Program-made: the position numbers and the translations under genes
Part shown: positions 1-10,528 of the stretch, in pieces
Position numbering within the stretch: the first letter of the stretch is position 1
Layout of the letters: each line of letters opens with the position of its first letter
NCBI GenBank assembly: GCA_024114885.1
Contig: CP099425.1
Span: forward strand, 124,001-188,000
DNA: 64,000 bases
Origin: Septoria linicola
Taxonomy: Eukaryota > Ascomycota > Dothideomycetes > Mycosphaerellales > Mycosphaerellaceae
Direction of reading: 5' to 3'
The notes under the pieces: generated by a model
Databases searched by the model: none
Told to the model about the DNA's origin: nothing
The model's input: the letters and a program-made list of their open reading frames with translations, nothing else

Positions 1-150
1 TAGATAGGTAGTATAGCCGATCTCTAAGCCCTTATCGCCTAGAATACTTAAAACTAGACGTAGTTTAAGCTAGAAGCGAATACTTTCTTCTCTAAGCTAG
101 TAGGACGCTCTCGTCGTAGTAAGAAGAGTACTAATACTTAGGAACTAGAG

Positions 151-1476
151 GACGATATTAACGCCCTAATATACGAGATAGGTAGAAGCTATCTTAGACC
201 CTTTTAGTTCGTAGTAACCGAAGTAGACTTAAAGGTTACTTCTAATATCTATTAGAGGGCTTAGGAGCTCTTAGACTATAATAGTAATAAGAGTACCTAG
301 ACCGATTACGGCTTCCTCTTTTATTCTTCTTCTACTAGAGGCCTATTTTAGATCCTAGACTCTTTACTCGAAGCTATATAGTATAAGTTTATAGTATATC
401 GATAGTATAACACGGCTATTAGTTAGTATAGGTAGTCTCGCGGTATATAGTACTCGCTATCCTAATAGCTTCTTCGCTAATATCCTTTACTATAGCTATA
501 CTAGCTAGTTACTACTCTATATACGACTATTAAGTACGTAGCCTATCTATCTACTACCTTTTATATCTTCGACGATAAGGCTAGTTCTAACTACCTTAAC
601 GGCTTCTAGTATATCGCCTTGAACGAGAATATACTACTTAAGGAGAAGAAGCTTAATTAGGTTTAATTTACGATCTCTCTAGACGATACTAGCGATAGAA
701 GACGACTTTTACTAACCTCGGACACGATCGGTAATAGGCTCTTTAACCCTAAGGAGGCAAAGTAGCTAGTAAGGCGTATTATCGCTAATAAGTAAAGCTA
801 TAGCACAGGTTTTATCGAAACTATACCTCTAGTAATTACTAACGAAATAAAAGCTAATCTTAAGCTTAGATAGAAGAACCCTTGTACTAAAGTAGGCTCG
901 CTAGTTATTTCGTACTCCTACCTCCCTTAGTAGTATACTCGTACTAACGAAGAGTATCGTATAATTCCGATAGTGTTTCTAGCCTACTCTAATAGTCGTA
1001 CGTTAGATAAGCTACCTAATAGTAACTACGTTAACGTTCCTACGATCTATAGCGTATATCTCTACTACGAGTAGATACTCTTTATAGCTTCTAGTACTAT
1101 ATACTCTACGCGAGTAACAAAACCCTTCGCTACTAAGATACTTCTAACCGGCCTAGGCCCGATTTCTAATATCTTAGTAGGCCGAGTTCTATAGGCGGAT
1201 TAGGTAGTAAGTATAGAGATAAAGAAGCTCTTTAGTATAAGTAAGGAGGAGTTTAAGGTCTATATAGCTAAGTATTAGACTACGGCTAAAGCTTAGTTCG
1301 ATACTACCTACGCTATAGCTATAGACATTAAGGAGTAGGTGTTTAGCGAAGCTAGCTTTATAAGCGTAGATAGTAACTTAGAAGTATTAGTATCGAAGAA
1401 GAGAGAGGCTATTCCTAAGGAGATCTCTAAGGATATAGTAGAAGAGTAGCGTCTAGCGAATAATAATCGGATCTAA
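151..1476 (+). pseudogene. RIP-degraded coding stretch, family unknown
   Basis: In one frame from 151 to the TAA at 1474-1476 the sequence reads as about 440 codons of plausible protein, broken almost only by TAG and some TAA, which fit mutated glutamine and tryptophan codons. I read no frame change, so this is probably an ancient mobile-element or duplicated gene killed by RIP. I do not recognise the family: I see no reverse transcriptase, integrase or transposase motif. It may continue left of the window. Confidence 0.4.
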
Positions 1477-2949
1477 GAAAATGTTTTTTAGTAGTTATCG
1501 TTAGAAAAGGTAACTATTTAATAGGCCTCTAATTAAAAGTTTAATAGACTTTAATAGAAAAACTAACTAGTTTTAAGTAATTCTAAGTAAGATCTACGAG
1601 TAGTTAGGTGTCTAGTTAGATACTAAGAAAGGGAGGATTAGTAAAGTAAAGGCCTACCTATATACCGTACTTAGCGCTTTTAGTATAAAAGTAAGGTAGT
1701 AGCTCGTTTCTAAGATAGTAATATTTACTCTACTTAATTAATTTAATGTCCTACGGTCCTAGTATAGGCTCTTAGTCTTAGGACTACTAGTTTAAGCTCG
1801 TTACTACTAGTCAACATACGTATTACAAGACTATTACTCTCTAAACAGGTCTTGTTCTATAGCGACCGCTCTTATACCTACCTAGGAGGTTAGTATTAAG
1901 GTAGTTGTTATCTATTAATACTATATTGTCTTTTAAGAAGTATTAATTCTAAGTAATATATATCTAGAGACTAGTATCCTACTAAACTATATATAGGTTC
2001 CCTCTAATAATTAGTTAGCTAATTGCCTAGAACTAGTCCTTTCCTTCTAGCTTATCTATCTATAGCTTAAACTATCTCTTCTAGTTAGTTCTATCTAGGA
2101 TTAGAATCCTTTAGCTCTTCTTATTCTCTTAGTCTATTATAGAAATAGGTAAATAGAATAAATAATTAGTAGAATACTTTAGACTAGCTAAGGATTCTAG
2201 AGAAGAGTAATTTCTTATCGTAAGGAGACTAGCTCTAAGAGATAGAGATTCCTCGTATTTAGGAAATTACTAAGACTTAGATCTTTCTCTCTTAGTAGAG
2301 TTTCTATTACTAGGTAGTAGGAAGGCTAAGTAGCCTCTTCTAACTCTAGTAATACTAGGTATAATAGTAGAGAACTAGGTAGGTATTAATAAAGTAGAAA
2401 TATACTACTATCTTATAGAGATCTTTACTAACTTATATACTACTAGGTATAAACTAGCTTCGTTAGTAATATAGTTAGAGAAACTTCTAGGCCCTAAATG
2501 TTTTCTATAAACTATAAGGGATATAAGTAACCTATACTAACATAGGTTACTCCTATTTAGTATATAAACCCGGGCTTATAACCTATTAAAAGTAGAGGGC
2601 GTATTATATACTATATAATATTAAGGAGAGTATAGCGTAGTAAAGAAGAATAGGGGATTAATCTTAAACTAACTTATATATATAGTATAGTAGTAATATA
2701 CTAGGAACTAAATATAAAGTTAATTAAGTTAGTTATCTAAGAAGAGAAGAAAGAGAAGTAAGATATACCTCTTACTAAGCCTTAGGTAGATGCCTTAGGT
2801 ATCTAGAACTATACTTAGAACTCTATATCTAGACTAACTATCTAGGATATATTCTTAATATATTCTATAGTATAGTTAGTATTAGAAACACGTTTAGTTC
2901 GGTCTTAGGGTTATAAGTTATCGGCTTACGAGGATACGGATATACTAAC
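1477..2949. other. RIP-mutated spacer, no recognised content
   Basis: This stretch has the same CpA/TpG-depleted composition as its surroundings. I could not read a convincing protein on either strand. It holds one clear inverted repeat, listed separately. It may contain the left end of the hAT element, but no intact CAAGTAAG-type terminus can be pointed to; RIP would have changed CA in such a motif. Confidence 0.5.
2526..2551. repeat. Perfect 10-bp inverted repeat with 6-nt loop
   Basis: The arms AGTAACCTAT (2526-2535) and ATAGGTTACT (2542-2551) are exact reverse complements around ACTAAC. It lies inside the RIP block, about 400 bp before the readable hAT coding region. It could be part of an element end or a chance hairpin. 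Confidence 0.5.
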
Positions 2950-5430
2950 TAAGAGCGATAATCTTATCTTTAAATACTAGCGTATTTATAATAACGCTAT
3001 TATAGAGCTTAGTATAGACACGGAATTAGTATTAGACCTATCTTTAGTAATTAGGACAGACCTAGAGTCTATACTATTAGAATTAGCTACGTAGGTAGAT
3101 AATAACGCGTCTCTATAAGCTTCGTAGCCTATACTCTTTTAGCGCCTTACGAAGCGTAAACACGATAATAATACCGAATTACTCGACTAACTAGACTTCG
3201 AACGATTACCTATATACTTATAGCTACTAGACGATGCTTAGATAATATTATAGGTCTTTACGTATAGCTAGTAGCTATAGAATACGTAGAAGAAGGTAGT
3301 TTAGGTATATAAAATCTACTACTCTTAAAAGGCGTAGTTACGTAGTAAATAGGCTAGTATCTACGACGTAGATAAATTAACCTTATCGGTAGGAGTATAC
3401 TTAAGACAAATATATAGTATATATAAGGAAGGTAAGGAGCTAGAAAGACCTTCTAGTAAGCGGTATAAGCTAATAGATAGGTACGTTACGCCTTAGAGTA
3501 TTAATAATAATATAGCTATTAAATTCGATATAGACGACTTCCTTACGTTACTATATATATAGCTAATTATAGACAATATTGCCTTCTATAAGTACGATTT
3601 ACTAGCCTTTAGAGCGCTCCTATCCTACCTCTAACCTCGTTACTACCGATTTATTCCTTTATACTAAACTACGAGCTCTAAGATAGTATTAGTATTCGAT
3701 AAATAACTTAGCTATATTATAGAGGAGTTAGTAGCCGCTATTACAAGGATTAGCTTCTTATTCGACCTATAGACGTCTAAAAACAAACTAGTATTACTTA
3801 GTATTATTATATACTTTATCTCTATAGAAGGTTAACTAAGGACAATATTACTAGATCTACTAAGGTAGAAGGGCCGTTATACTAGCTATAATATTATAGA
3901 GACTATAGTAGAGGTAATAGTATACTATAACCTATACGATAAAGTTAGTTACTTTATCTCTAATAACGCTAGTAATAACTCTAAGGCAATTAAGTACCTT
4001 ATGTAGGAATACGGCTTCGATAAATACTAGAATTAGCTACGCTATATAGGCTATATATTTAACCTCGTTAGATAGGCTACGCTAACTAGCAAAGATCTAG
4101 AAGTACTTAAATCTAAAGCTATTAATATAGCTACTAATAGACTAACGTTTAAGGATATAATACTACTATATTAGCGTCGCTATAGACTAATTAGCAAACT
4201 TTATAATACGCTCTATTATCTTGATCGTTTACTATAGGCATAGGAGGAGGTAGAACGACTATAGCTTACTAAGGTAGCTCTATTTAAGGTAGATAGCGAC
4301 AAGGATATATATCGTCTATTATATAACGTATATACGCGCTAGTACTTCTTCGATAACAGCTCTAAGCGTGTATTAAAGCTTAGAGCCGCTATTAATAAGT
4401 ACTACGAACAAGAGGTAGATAAGTAGTATATAGCTATACGGAAGTAGACTAAGAAATACCCTAATAGGTACTATATAAAGCTAGAGCCTTCTATCGTCTA
4501 TAATTAATTAATAGACGATAATTAGTATATAATTAAGTAGTATCGCGAGATCCTCTAGCTATTAAAGATAGTAATAAAGATACTATAGGGTACTAGCGGT
4601 AGTAAGTTTAGTACTATTTAGTAAGTACTACTAGTAATAGAGGTACTAATAAGTTACTTTAAAGCGCTTATTATCTAGTATCTAATCGATAATAACCTCT
4701 AACTACCGAAGCGTAAATAGCGTATCGATAGCGAATAATAACGATAACTACGTACTAAAGCCGATATACGGAACGACCTATCTAACTAACTTACTATATA
4801 ATAGTACTTCCGCGCTAGTATTAAGCTTAGTTAGACTAAGTATAACGATTACTTTACTAAGATAGACGAAACGCCTATTTACGTAGCTATAGTAGTACTC
4901 TATCCGAATATAAAATAGTAGTTTATTAAGAAACTAGATAAATAATAACGATAGGCTAGTAACGATAAAGATTAGATCGTAAGGACTAAGGCTACTATCT
5001 AACGGCTATAGAATATATATAAAGACAAGTATAGGAGGCCTCCTACGTCGATAGTCGGTCTACGCGCTCCTAGTATAGCTACTCGCTACGTTATCTACTC
5101 GCTTATAATTAATAACGATAGCGATAGCGATAGCGATAATAATATAGCTATAGACGAGTATATATAGTACTATAGTAAGAAGCGGAAGAAGGTAGTTAAG
5201 CTTAATATAAGCTAGTTACTAATACCTTACTAGATTAAAAAGAGACGATAATAGCTAAGCCTAGTATAGTTAGCGTTAGATATATATACCTGTCTAGTAA
5301 TAAGTAACGAGCCTAAGCGACAATTTAGCGTTACTAGCGACGTATTATAACTACGTAGACGACAGTTATATAGTAAAACTATACGATATTTAGTTACTCT
5401 AAAGTTATAGATTAATAGCGGTTTTATTAC
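2950..5430 (+). mobile_element. Fossil hAT-family transposase, RIP-inactivated
   Basis: Reading through the TAG/TAA stops gives a recognisable fungal hAT transposase. At about 3770-3840 is the catalytic-core start (FDLQTSKNKLVLL). At about 3950-4070 lies the conserved stretch ISNNASNNSKAIKYL, followed by LRYIGYIFNLV. At about 4190-4230 is SKLYNTLYYLDR. Near 5250-5430 the C-terminal dimerisation region still shows NEPKRQFS, close to the usual EPERVFS. Dozens of in-frame stops make it non-functional. hAT elements are cut-and-paste DNA transposons with short terminal inverted repeats. The right end is probably the CAAGTAAG cluster that follows; the left end cannot be placed. Confidence 0.85.
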
Positions 5431-5577
5431 GCTAACTAGTACGCTATTTAGGCGTATTACGTAGCTAATAACACCTACGGCAATAATAGTAATAGTAAAT
5501 AGTACTAATACGGTTAAGATAGACTAGTATTTATTCGATATCGTAATACACTACTACTTATAGCTAGCGTCACCGAG

Positions 5578-5693
5578 CAAGTAAGGCTTGTACAAGTAAG
5601 TAGAGATTGCCTTACTTACTTGACAAGTAAGTAGCGAGAGTACTAAATGGCAAGTAAGCAAGTGAAGATATCTTCACTTGCATTACTTACTTG
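5578..5693. repeat. Six CAAGTAAG motifs at the element end
   Basis: CAAGTAAG occurs directly at 5578-5585, 5593-5600, 5624-5631 and 5651-5658, and inverted (CTTACTTG) at 5615-5622 and 5686-5693. Unlike the upstream block, these keep their CA dinucleotides. hAT elements carry repeated subterminal motifs that bind transposase, so this is probably the right terminus of the hAT element or of a related short derivative. Amidase homology starts immediately after the last motif. Confidence 0.7.
5659..5680. repeat. Perfect 22-bp palindrome
   Basis: The half site CAAGTGAAGAT (5659-5669) is followed directly by its exact reverse complement, with no spacer. It sits between a direct and an inverted CAAGTAAG copy, so the whole 5651-5693 segment is nearly symmetrical. 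It could be a protein-binding site or hairpin at the transposon end. Confidence 0.75.
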
Positions 5694-6275
5694 TGGACCA
5701 GTCTGGAAACAGGCGAGCCCATGCACGCCCTTACTAAAGCCGTCCTCTCGCCGGTCACTTCCGTCTGGGACGATCCGAATGGTCCAGAACGCGAGCAGAC
5801 AGCCACAGAAATCACTGCGCAGCGTCTCAAGCGCGACCAATTCCGCTCCGAGTTTGTCGAAAGCTGGAACAAACAAGACATTGATGTCGTCCTGGCTCCA
5901 TGTTTCGTAGGTCCTGCGTCCAAGCACGACACAGCCTACTACTGGAACTATACCGCGTTATGGAACTTCGTCGACTACCCCGGCATCGTCATCCCAACAC
6001 CAATCCGTGTCGAAGAAAAAGCTCCTCTCCAAGAAATGGAGAAGCTGCCCATTCCCGTTCAGTCTGAATTGGTGCACGAATACATCAGCGCCAACACACC
6101 CTACAAGCAAGAATGGAAGCCACTCAGCGAGAAAGACGAGCATGTGAAGGAGATGTGGGACGAAGGGGGCTTCGAAGGCGCGCCAATCAATTTGCAGATC
6201 ATCGGGAGGAGGTATCATGATAATGAGTTGATGGGTATTGTGGGAAAGTTACAAGGGGTTTTGGGCTTTGCTTGA
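5694..6275 (+). pseudogene. Amidase, C-terminal third only
   Basis: The frame gives about 193 residues matching the end of fungal acetamidase-type amidases (amidase signature family). Visible motifs are DVVLAPC, the aromatic stretch TALWNFVDYPG, and the closing GGFEGAPINLQIIGRRY. Such enzymes hydrolyse aliphatic or aromatic amides to acid plus ammonia and are normally about 530-560 aa. The N-terminal two thirds, with the Lys-cisSer-Ser catalytic triad in the Gly/Ser-rich region, is absent. In its place lies the hAT terminus and RIP block, with the junction at 5693/5694. There is no start codon with a credible N-terminus, so this is a gene remnant cut by a transposon. Confidence 0.85.
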
Positions 6276-6329
6276 GGTGGAGGCATAGTGAGTAAGGAAA
6301 GGAAAGGAAAGCAAGCAGGATTTTATTTT

Positions 6330-7210
6330 ACAAAATGGGTTGGCGTTGGACACCAATAAGTCGTCTATATCCGCCACTGTTGCCCACCATCGTGCAGTCT
6401 ACATCATCCGTCTTAACTTCCGACCACCGTTTGTTGGCCAGCAATAATAGCCCCAGCAGGGCTCCCACTTCTGAGCCTGATGATCTTGCAGAGTGTTGTC
6501 CTTCACTTTGGAAGCGCACAGACACCTTTTCTCGCGTCTTCAGACTCAGCTCCTCGGATCTGAACCGCCACTCGGACACCAACCTCGACATAAGCCTGAC
6601 TGACTACGTGATTTGTGGTCTGCGCGCCGAGACTGATGGTGAAATTCTGATCGGTCGCTTTGACTGGGACGTGAGGGATGACAAGCCGAAATACAACGGA
6701 GCAGACAAGGACTGCAGTCAGACGGTGAGTTTGGAATCCATGTTTTGATTCTCGAGTCAGGGCTGACGATAGACCTTAGTTAGCGACTTCGCACAAGGGC
6801 GACGTGCTGTAAGGGGGGGCTCGCCAAATCTGACTTACTACTCGAATTGCATCTACGCCGACGAAAGAAGTCCTCGACGCAATCCTCACAGGTCCAGATT
6901 CAAGTTCGGGAGATCGCAAGAACGCGTTCAACACAGCCGCCTGGGTAAAGATCATCGACAGCATGTGGCACAAGGAGATAAACCAGCTCAGCAAGGAAGA
7001 GATGTCCGATGACGAGGAGCGGGAGAGAGAGAGAGAGAACAGCGGTGACGAAGGCTTTTTTGCCGGTCGAGGGCTGTCGCCGCTGGCAGGTGGCATGGAT
7101 CAAGGTTGCTGCTGTCGATCTCCTTTCGCGGGTCTACCGTGTGCTCATGAAGGAGGGATAGTACTCAATGTACAAACGCCCGCCAGTGGTGTGCACCGGG
7201 TAGCGCTGAA
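6330..7210 (+). pseudogene. Damaged copy 1 of a three-member fungal family of unknown function
   Basis: Segments align by eye with the copies at 12.0-12.7 and 13.1-13.9 kb. FDWDVRDDKPKYNGA at about 6660-6705 matches VRDDRAKYKGA of copy 3. YSNCIYADE near 6842 matches YTSCIYADEE of copy 2. EVLDAILTG, AWVKIIDSMW and the end AWIKVAAVDLLSRVYRVLMKEG followed by YKRPP also correspond. The segments lie in different frames, so at least two frameshifts are present. A TAG at 7159-7161 stands where copy 2 has tryptophan. The family is a common fungal hypothetical of about 250 aa with no known function. Confidence 0.7.
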
Positions 7211-7621
7211 CAGAACTGGCACAGCTGATGCTGAAGTGCGACGAGAGGGCATTGCATCGTCGGTATGGTCTTGGACGTGAGCCGTCTGGTGGTGCTACTA
7301 GGCTTTAACCCGAACTGTCGTCAATGGAAGATGACCGTCGATGATCGAGGGTCAGCTGAAGGGAGGCCGCGGCAGTTACCCTCATTGCGGGGGCGTATCG
7401 AAAGCTCGTGATCGAGAAACGTGGATCAGACATGCTGCAAAGGAAAGGGGGTGGTGGGTAATAAAAGTCGTTCATCATCGGCCTATGTCTGCAATCGGCC
7501 TCTACCATTATCTCATCAAGGATCGTGTTTCTCATCAAGTGCGCAAGTCATAACGTCCCAAGCCCCTGTCATCCTGCTCGGCAGCCGTACAGCGTTCTCT
7601 ACTACGGAGAATCATCGCCAT
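7211..7621. other. Spacer, nothing recognised
   Basis: This lies between the damaged copy 1 and the 3' end of a small secreted protein gene. I see no convincing coding signal on either strand. Confidence 0.5.
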
Positions 7622-8024
7622 CTAGCACAGCATTCCTGGATCACAGTTGGCCTGATTGTACCAGATATTGTACTGTGTCTGCGCCTTCTGAGCAAGCTCT
7701 TGCCAGTATCTCCAGTAGGCGTCCCAGCTACTGTCACCGCCACAGTTCCAGCAGTCATAGTTTGCCGTAGCCTGGCTTTGTTGATCTTGAGTGCCTTGGG
7801 CGGCTTGCTGATCTTGCCCTGCCTGCTGTGCTTGATCAGCACGCGCGAGAACCGCGGCTCTGTCGCGAAGGCTCATCGCCTTTCCATCGGTCTATAGTGC
7901 ATTAGTGACTCCAATCAGTCTTTGACATATGCAGACACACATCGATCGCGACTGGAATTGGTCCAGCAAGCACATTGCCAATGGAAGATGCGGCGAGGGC
8001 CACGACGATGCTTCGGAACTGCAT
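7622..8024 (-). CDS. Small secreted protein, 117 aa, four cysteines after the signal peptide
   Basis: Exon 1 is 8024-7941 and exon 2 is 7891-7622, joined over a 49-nt intron (GTGTGT...CTATAG) in phase 0. The product starts MQFRSIVVALAASSIGNVLA, a typical signal peptide. A glutamine/alanine-rich stretch follows (ADQAQQAGQDQQAAQ). The C-terminal half is rich in Trp and Tyr, with cysteines in YDCWNCGG and NCDPGMLC. I recognise no domain. Small size, secretion signal and paired cysteines fit the loose class of fungal effector candidates. It is the one open gene among the pseudogenes of this zone. The first exon is too short to show as an ordinary open frame, so the gene is easily missed. Confidence 0.7.
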
Positions 8025-9275
8025 GTCGCTATTGTTGAGATGCGGATTTATTGGAATTGATGGTGCGGTGTTTTCGAATGTTGAACGGATAGTCGAAATG
8101 ACTTGTGGAACATCAGTTGAGCTAGCCGGAAGGCGCTCTCTTATAGATTATCGCGCTTCATGGTCAGGCTCGTTGCACTTCTCACGCCGATATCAGTCGG
8201 TCAGTGGCGAAGACTGCAGCAATTCCGTGACTAATCTGGTCAGTGCAACTTTGGCAGGTGCTGCATCGCCAACATTGAGAAGCAGGTATCAGGCAGGACT
8301 GGAGTGCCGGGCAGAGAGCTCGCTGCCATGGCTCAGCCTCACGACCATACTGGACCGCACTGCGAGGCCGACAGCTGCAATCCTAGTCTAGAGCCAATGG
8401 CTGGGAGCTACCGTGCTGGCGGTCAGCTTTCGTCAGTGGTAAGGGAGTCTGCTTGTGTTTCAGATGTGCGAGCTTGTGTGCACCGAGACGTCTCGATATA
8501 GCTCAGCTCCTCGACCGCCACCCTGACTTAAAGGCGGTCTACAGCAGATGTCAGCATAAGAGGTAGGGCGTCGTTGTCGTGCAAGCAACGACAAGCTTCT
8601 CGGCGTCTGGCGGAGGGCAACCTCGTGTGTCTGATCCATGATGCTTGCAGCTTCTTGCTTCGCCGCACATGACGTTTCAGGTAAGGTGGTAGTCAGCGAG
8701 TGTCCCAAGAACTGGTCGTTGCACCGTCAAGTTGTTGGTCCTGGTCAGTACGACTCTGCGATAGGCGTGCACAGCGCTCGCCGCTATTCGTCCTCTGGCT
8801 GGGATGCAAGCATCAGCCAGGACGGATTTCATGCTAGCCCCGAGCACCAGACTACCTCATCCCACGAGCTGTATATCGATGTAGGCTTTGGCCTTCTCGC
8901 CGATTGAGCGTGAGCGCGGATTCAAGCTGGCCGTGGAGCTACAGGCTCAGTGAGCTTTTGCAGCTGATGACCAGGTCAAAGTCTTGCAGGATATGACCGC
9001 CGTTGTTGGCGATACTGAAATAGATATTAACAAGTCTGCCAGTCAGTCGCAGAAATCTCAGAACGCATTTCGTCCTGGAGGTCCGTCATTGCTGCCATGG
9101 TGTTGAGGTCGAAGATGGAAAGTCGTGCCTGCTTCGTGTCTTTGTTGCGGTCTTGGCTGTCCCGCCCGCTTCCGGATCCGACTTCACGCTTCGCACTTCA
9201 CTCCTTCACGCTGCGCGACTCTTCAATACCCTAAACTTGCCACTAATTAGTAGCGTTCTCAGCCACGACCGGGTT
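8025..9275. other. Gene-poor spacer
   Basis: Only short, unconvincing open stretches are present on either strand, with no recognisable domain. Base composition is normal and not RIP-like. It may contain relics decayed beyond recognition. Confidence 0.5.
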
Positions 9276-10229
9276 TCAGGCTCTGAGCTTTCTGATGTTC
9301 AGTATATTGTACATCCAGTCTATGTCGAAGCTTGTCTGGCCTTCTTCGACCACATGTACCTGGCACGATTTGGGCAAGCAGATCGTCTGGCCGCCATTTG
9401 GCATCAGAGTGCAGCGCGGACCGAGATAGTTCAGCCAAGTAAGGTCGTGTGTCGAGACATTCTGAGAAGTGGCTATTGATAAGCAGGTGTCGCCCTCTTT
9501 GATCGTATACGATTCGTTGCATGCGGGTGTCCAGGCCATGTTCTGATTCGGTTCTGAAACGGCATATGTGTAGTTGAGGGCAAAGTCACCAGGATCGAGG
9601 ATCTCTTGTGGCTCCACGCCGCGCTTTCTGGCCAGCTCATAATAGCTATCAACGCCGGCAGTGTGATGCCCATGCGGAGGTTCGAGGTCGGCGCGAGTCA
9701 AGTCGAGATAGCATGGTGAGCACTCTTGCTCATCGGTCCAGGGGGGCATTACCGGTCCACAGCTCGAAAAGCGTGTCGCAGAACTGGCCAGTCTCGCTGG
9801 TCGAAAGTCAGTGGCTGTAAAGACATGGCGGTTACGATGGACTTACGCGTCTTTCAAGCACGACTTGCTGTGCTCGTAAATGTACTTGTCCACCCAGTAC
9901 GTGGCAGGATATGCGATGTCATCCTCGACGATCACGTCCGAGGCGGCCTTGCACTTGGCTTCGATCTCGCTCTTCGCCGTCTGCAGAGATTCCGCACATT
10001 CTGGTGTACACGTCTCGGCCAACTGCTCGGGAGTCAAGACTTCTGAAAGACGAGCAAAGCCTCCGAGCATTTCTGGGCAGGCGATGATGCTTTCGAGCGC
10101 AGCATCACATTTGGCGCCTACGCCCGGATGAGCGAAGTCTGCAGTGGCCGAGTTCGCGAACCGCTGCGCTTGTACTACGCCTGAGCCAATCGAGGCGCTG
10201 AAGAGCGCGGGCAAAGCTACGTACCGCAT
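9276..10229 (-). pseudogene. Secreted LysM protein gene with frameshift
   Basis: Exon 1 (10229-9847) encodes the signal peptide MRYVALPALFSASIGSGVVQA and a Cys-containing region ending YIYEHSKSCLKD. A 50-nt intron (9797-9846) leads to ETGQFCDTLFELWTGN in the expected frame. A run of six C (minus strand; 9741-9746) then shifts the frame. In the next frame the protein resumes as DEQECSPCYLDL and contains a LysM-like segment, YTIKEGDTCLSIATSQNVS, with GGQTICLP. A second LysM begins (CQVHVVEEGQTSFDI) but breaks off, ending at 9276. LysM proteins bind chitin oligomers; secreted ones can protect hyphae or mask chitin. One base fewer in the C run would restore the frame, so a sequencing slip is possible, but the truncated second LysM supports real decay. 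Confidence 0.75.
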
Positions 10230-10528
10230 GGCGCTGCGGTATGTTGTGTCGTGTGTTGTGTATCATTTCGAAGTCGGCAAAGATTTTGAGTCGCTAAAGG
10301 TAAGGGAAAGACTGAGTACGTCGGTGTGCCGGTGTTCACCTGCTGAACCGGACTCACATGCAGTGGGGCAAATTTTGGCTCACTTGGAGCCGCTAATCAT
10401 GTCTACCACTTCACTCTAACCATTACCTTTGTATTCGCACCAACATACAAACAACATCCTCAACCTCATACTACTCTCATCCTCTTGGACCACGACCTAG
10501 ATACATTGACCGCGATACTCTGGGCATC

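Larger units (their letters stand above)
1..5570. repeat. RIP-mutated TA-rich block
   Basis: CpA and TpG dinucleotides are almost absent over more than 5 kb, while TpA is extremely frequent and CpG remains common; positions 61-120, for example, contain no CA and no TG. This is the signature of repeat-induced point mutation, which converts CpA to TpA in duplicated DNA of ascomycetes. Long reading stretches survive in which nearly all stops are TAG or TAA, as expected from CAG, CAA and TGG codons. The left end lies outside the window. The block stops at about 5570, where normal composition with CA dinucleotides resumes. Confidence 0.9.

Noticed and set aside
151..1476. Starship captain (DUF3435) or retroelement polymerase
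   Set aside because: I looked for tyrosine-recombinase and reverse-transcriptase signatures in the stop-tolerant reading and found none.
5578..5693. Possible CRISPR-like repeat array
   Set aside because: The octamers are short, unevenly spaced and in both orientations, and the genome is fungal; a transposon terminus explains them better.
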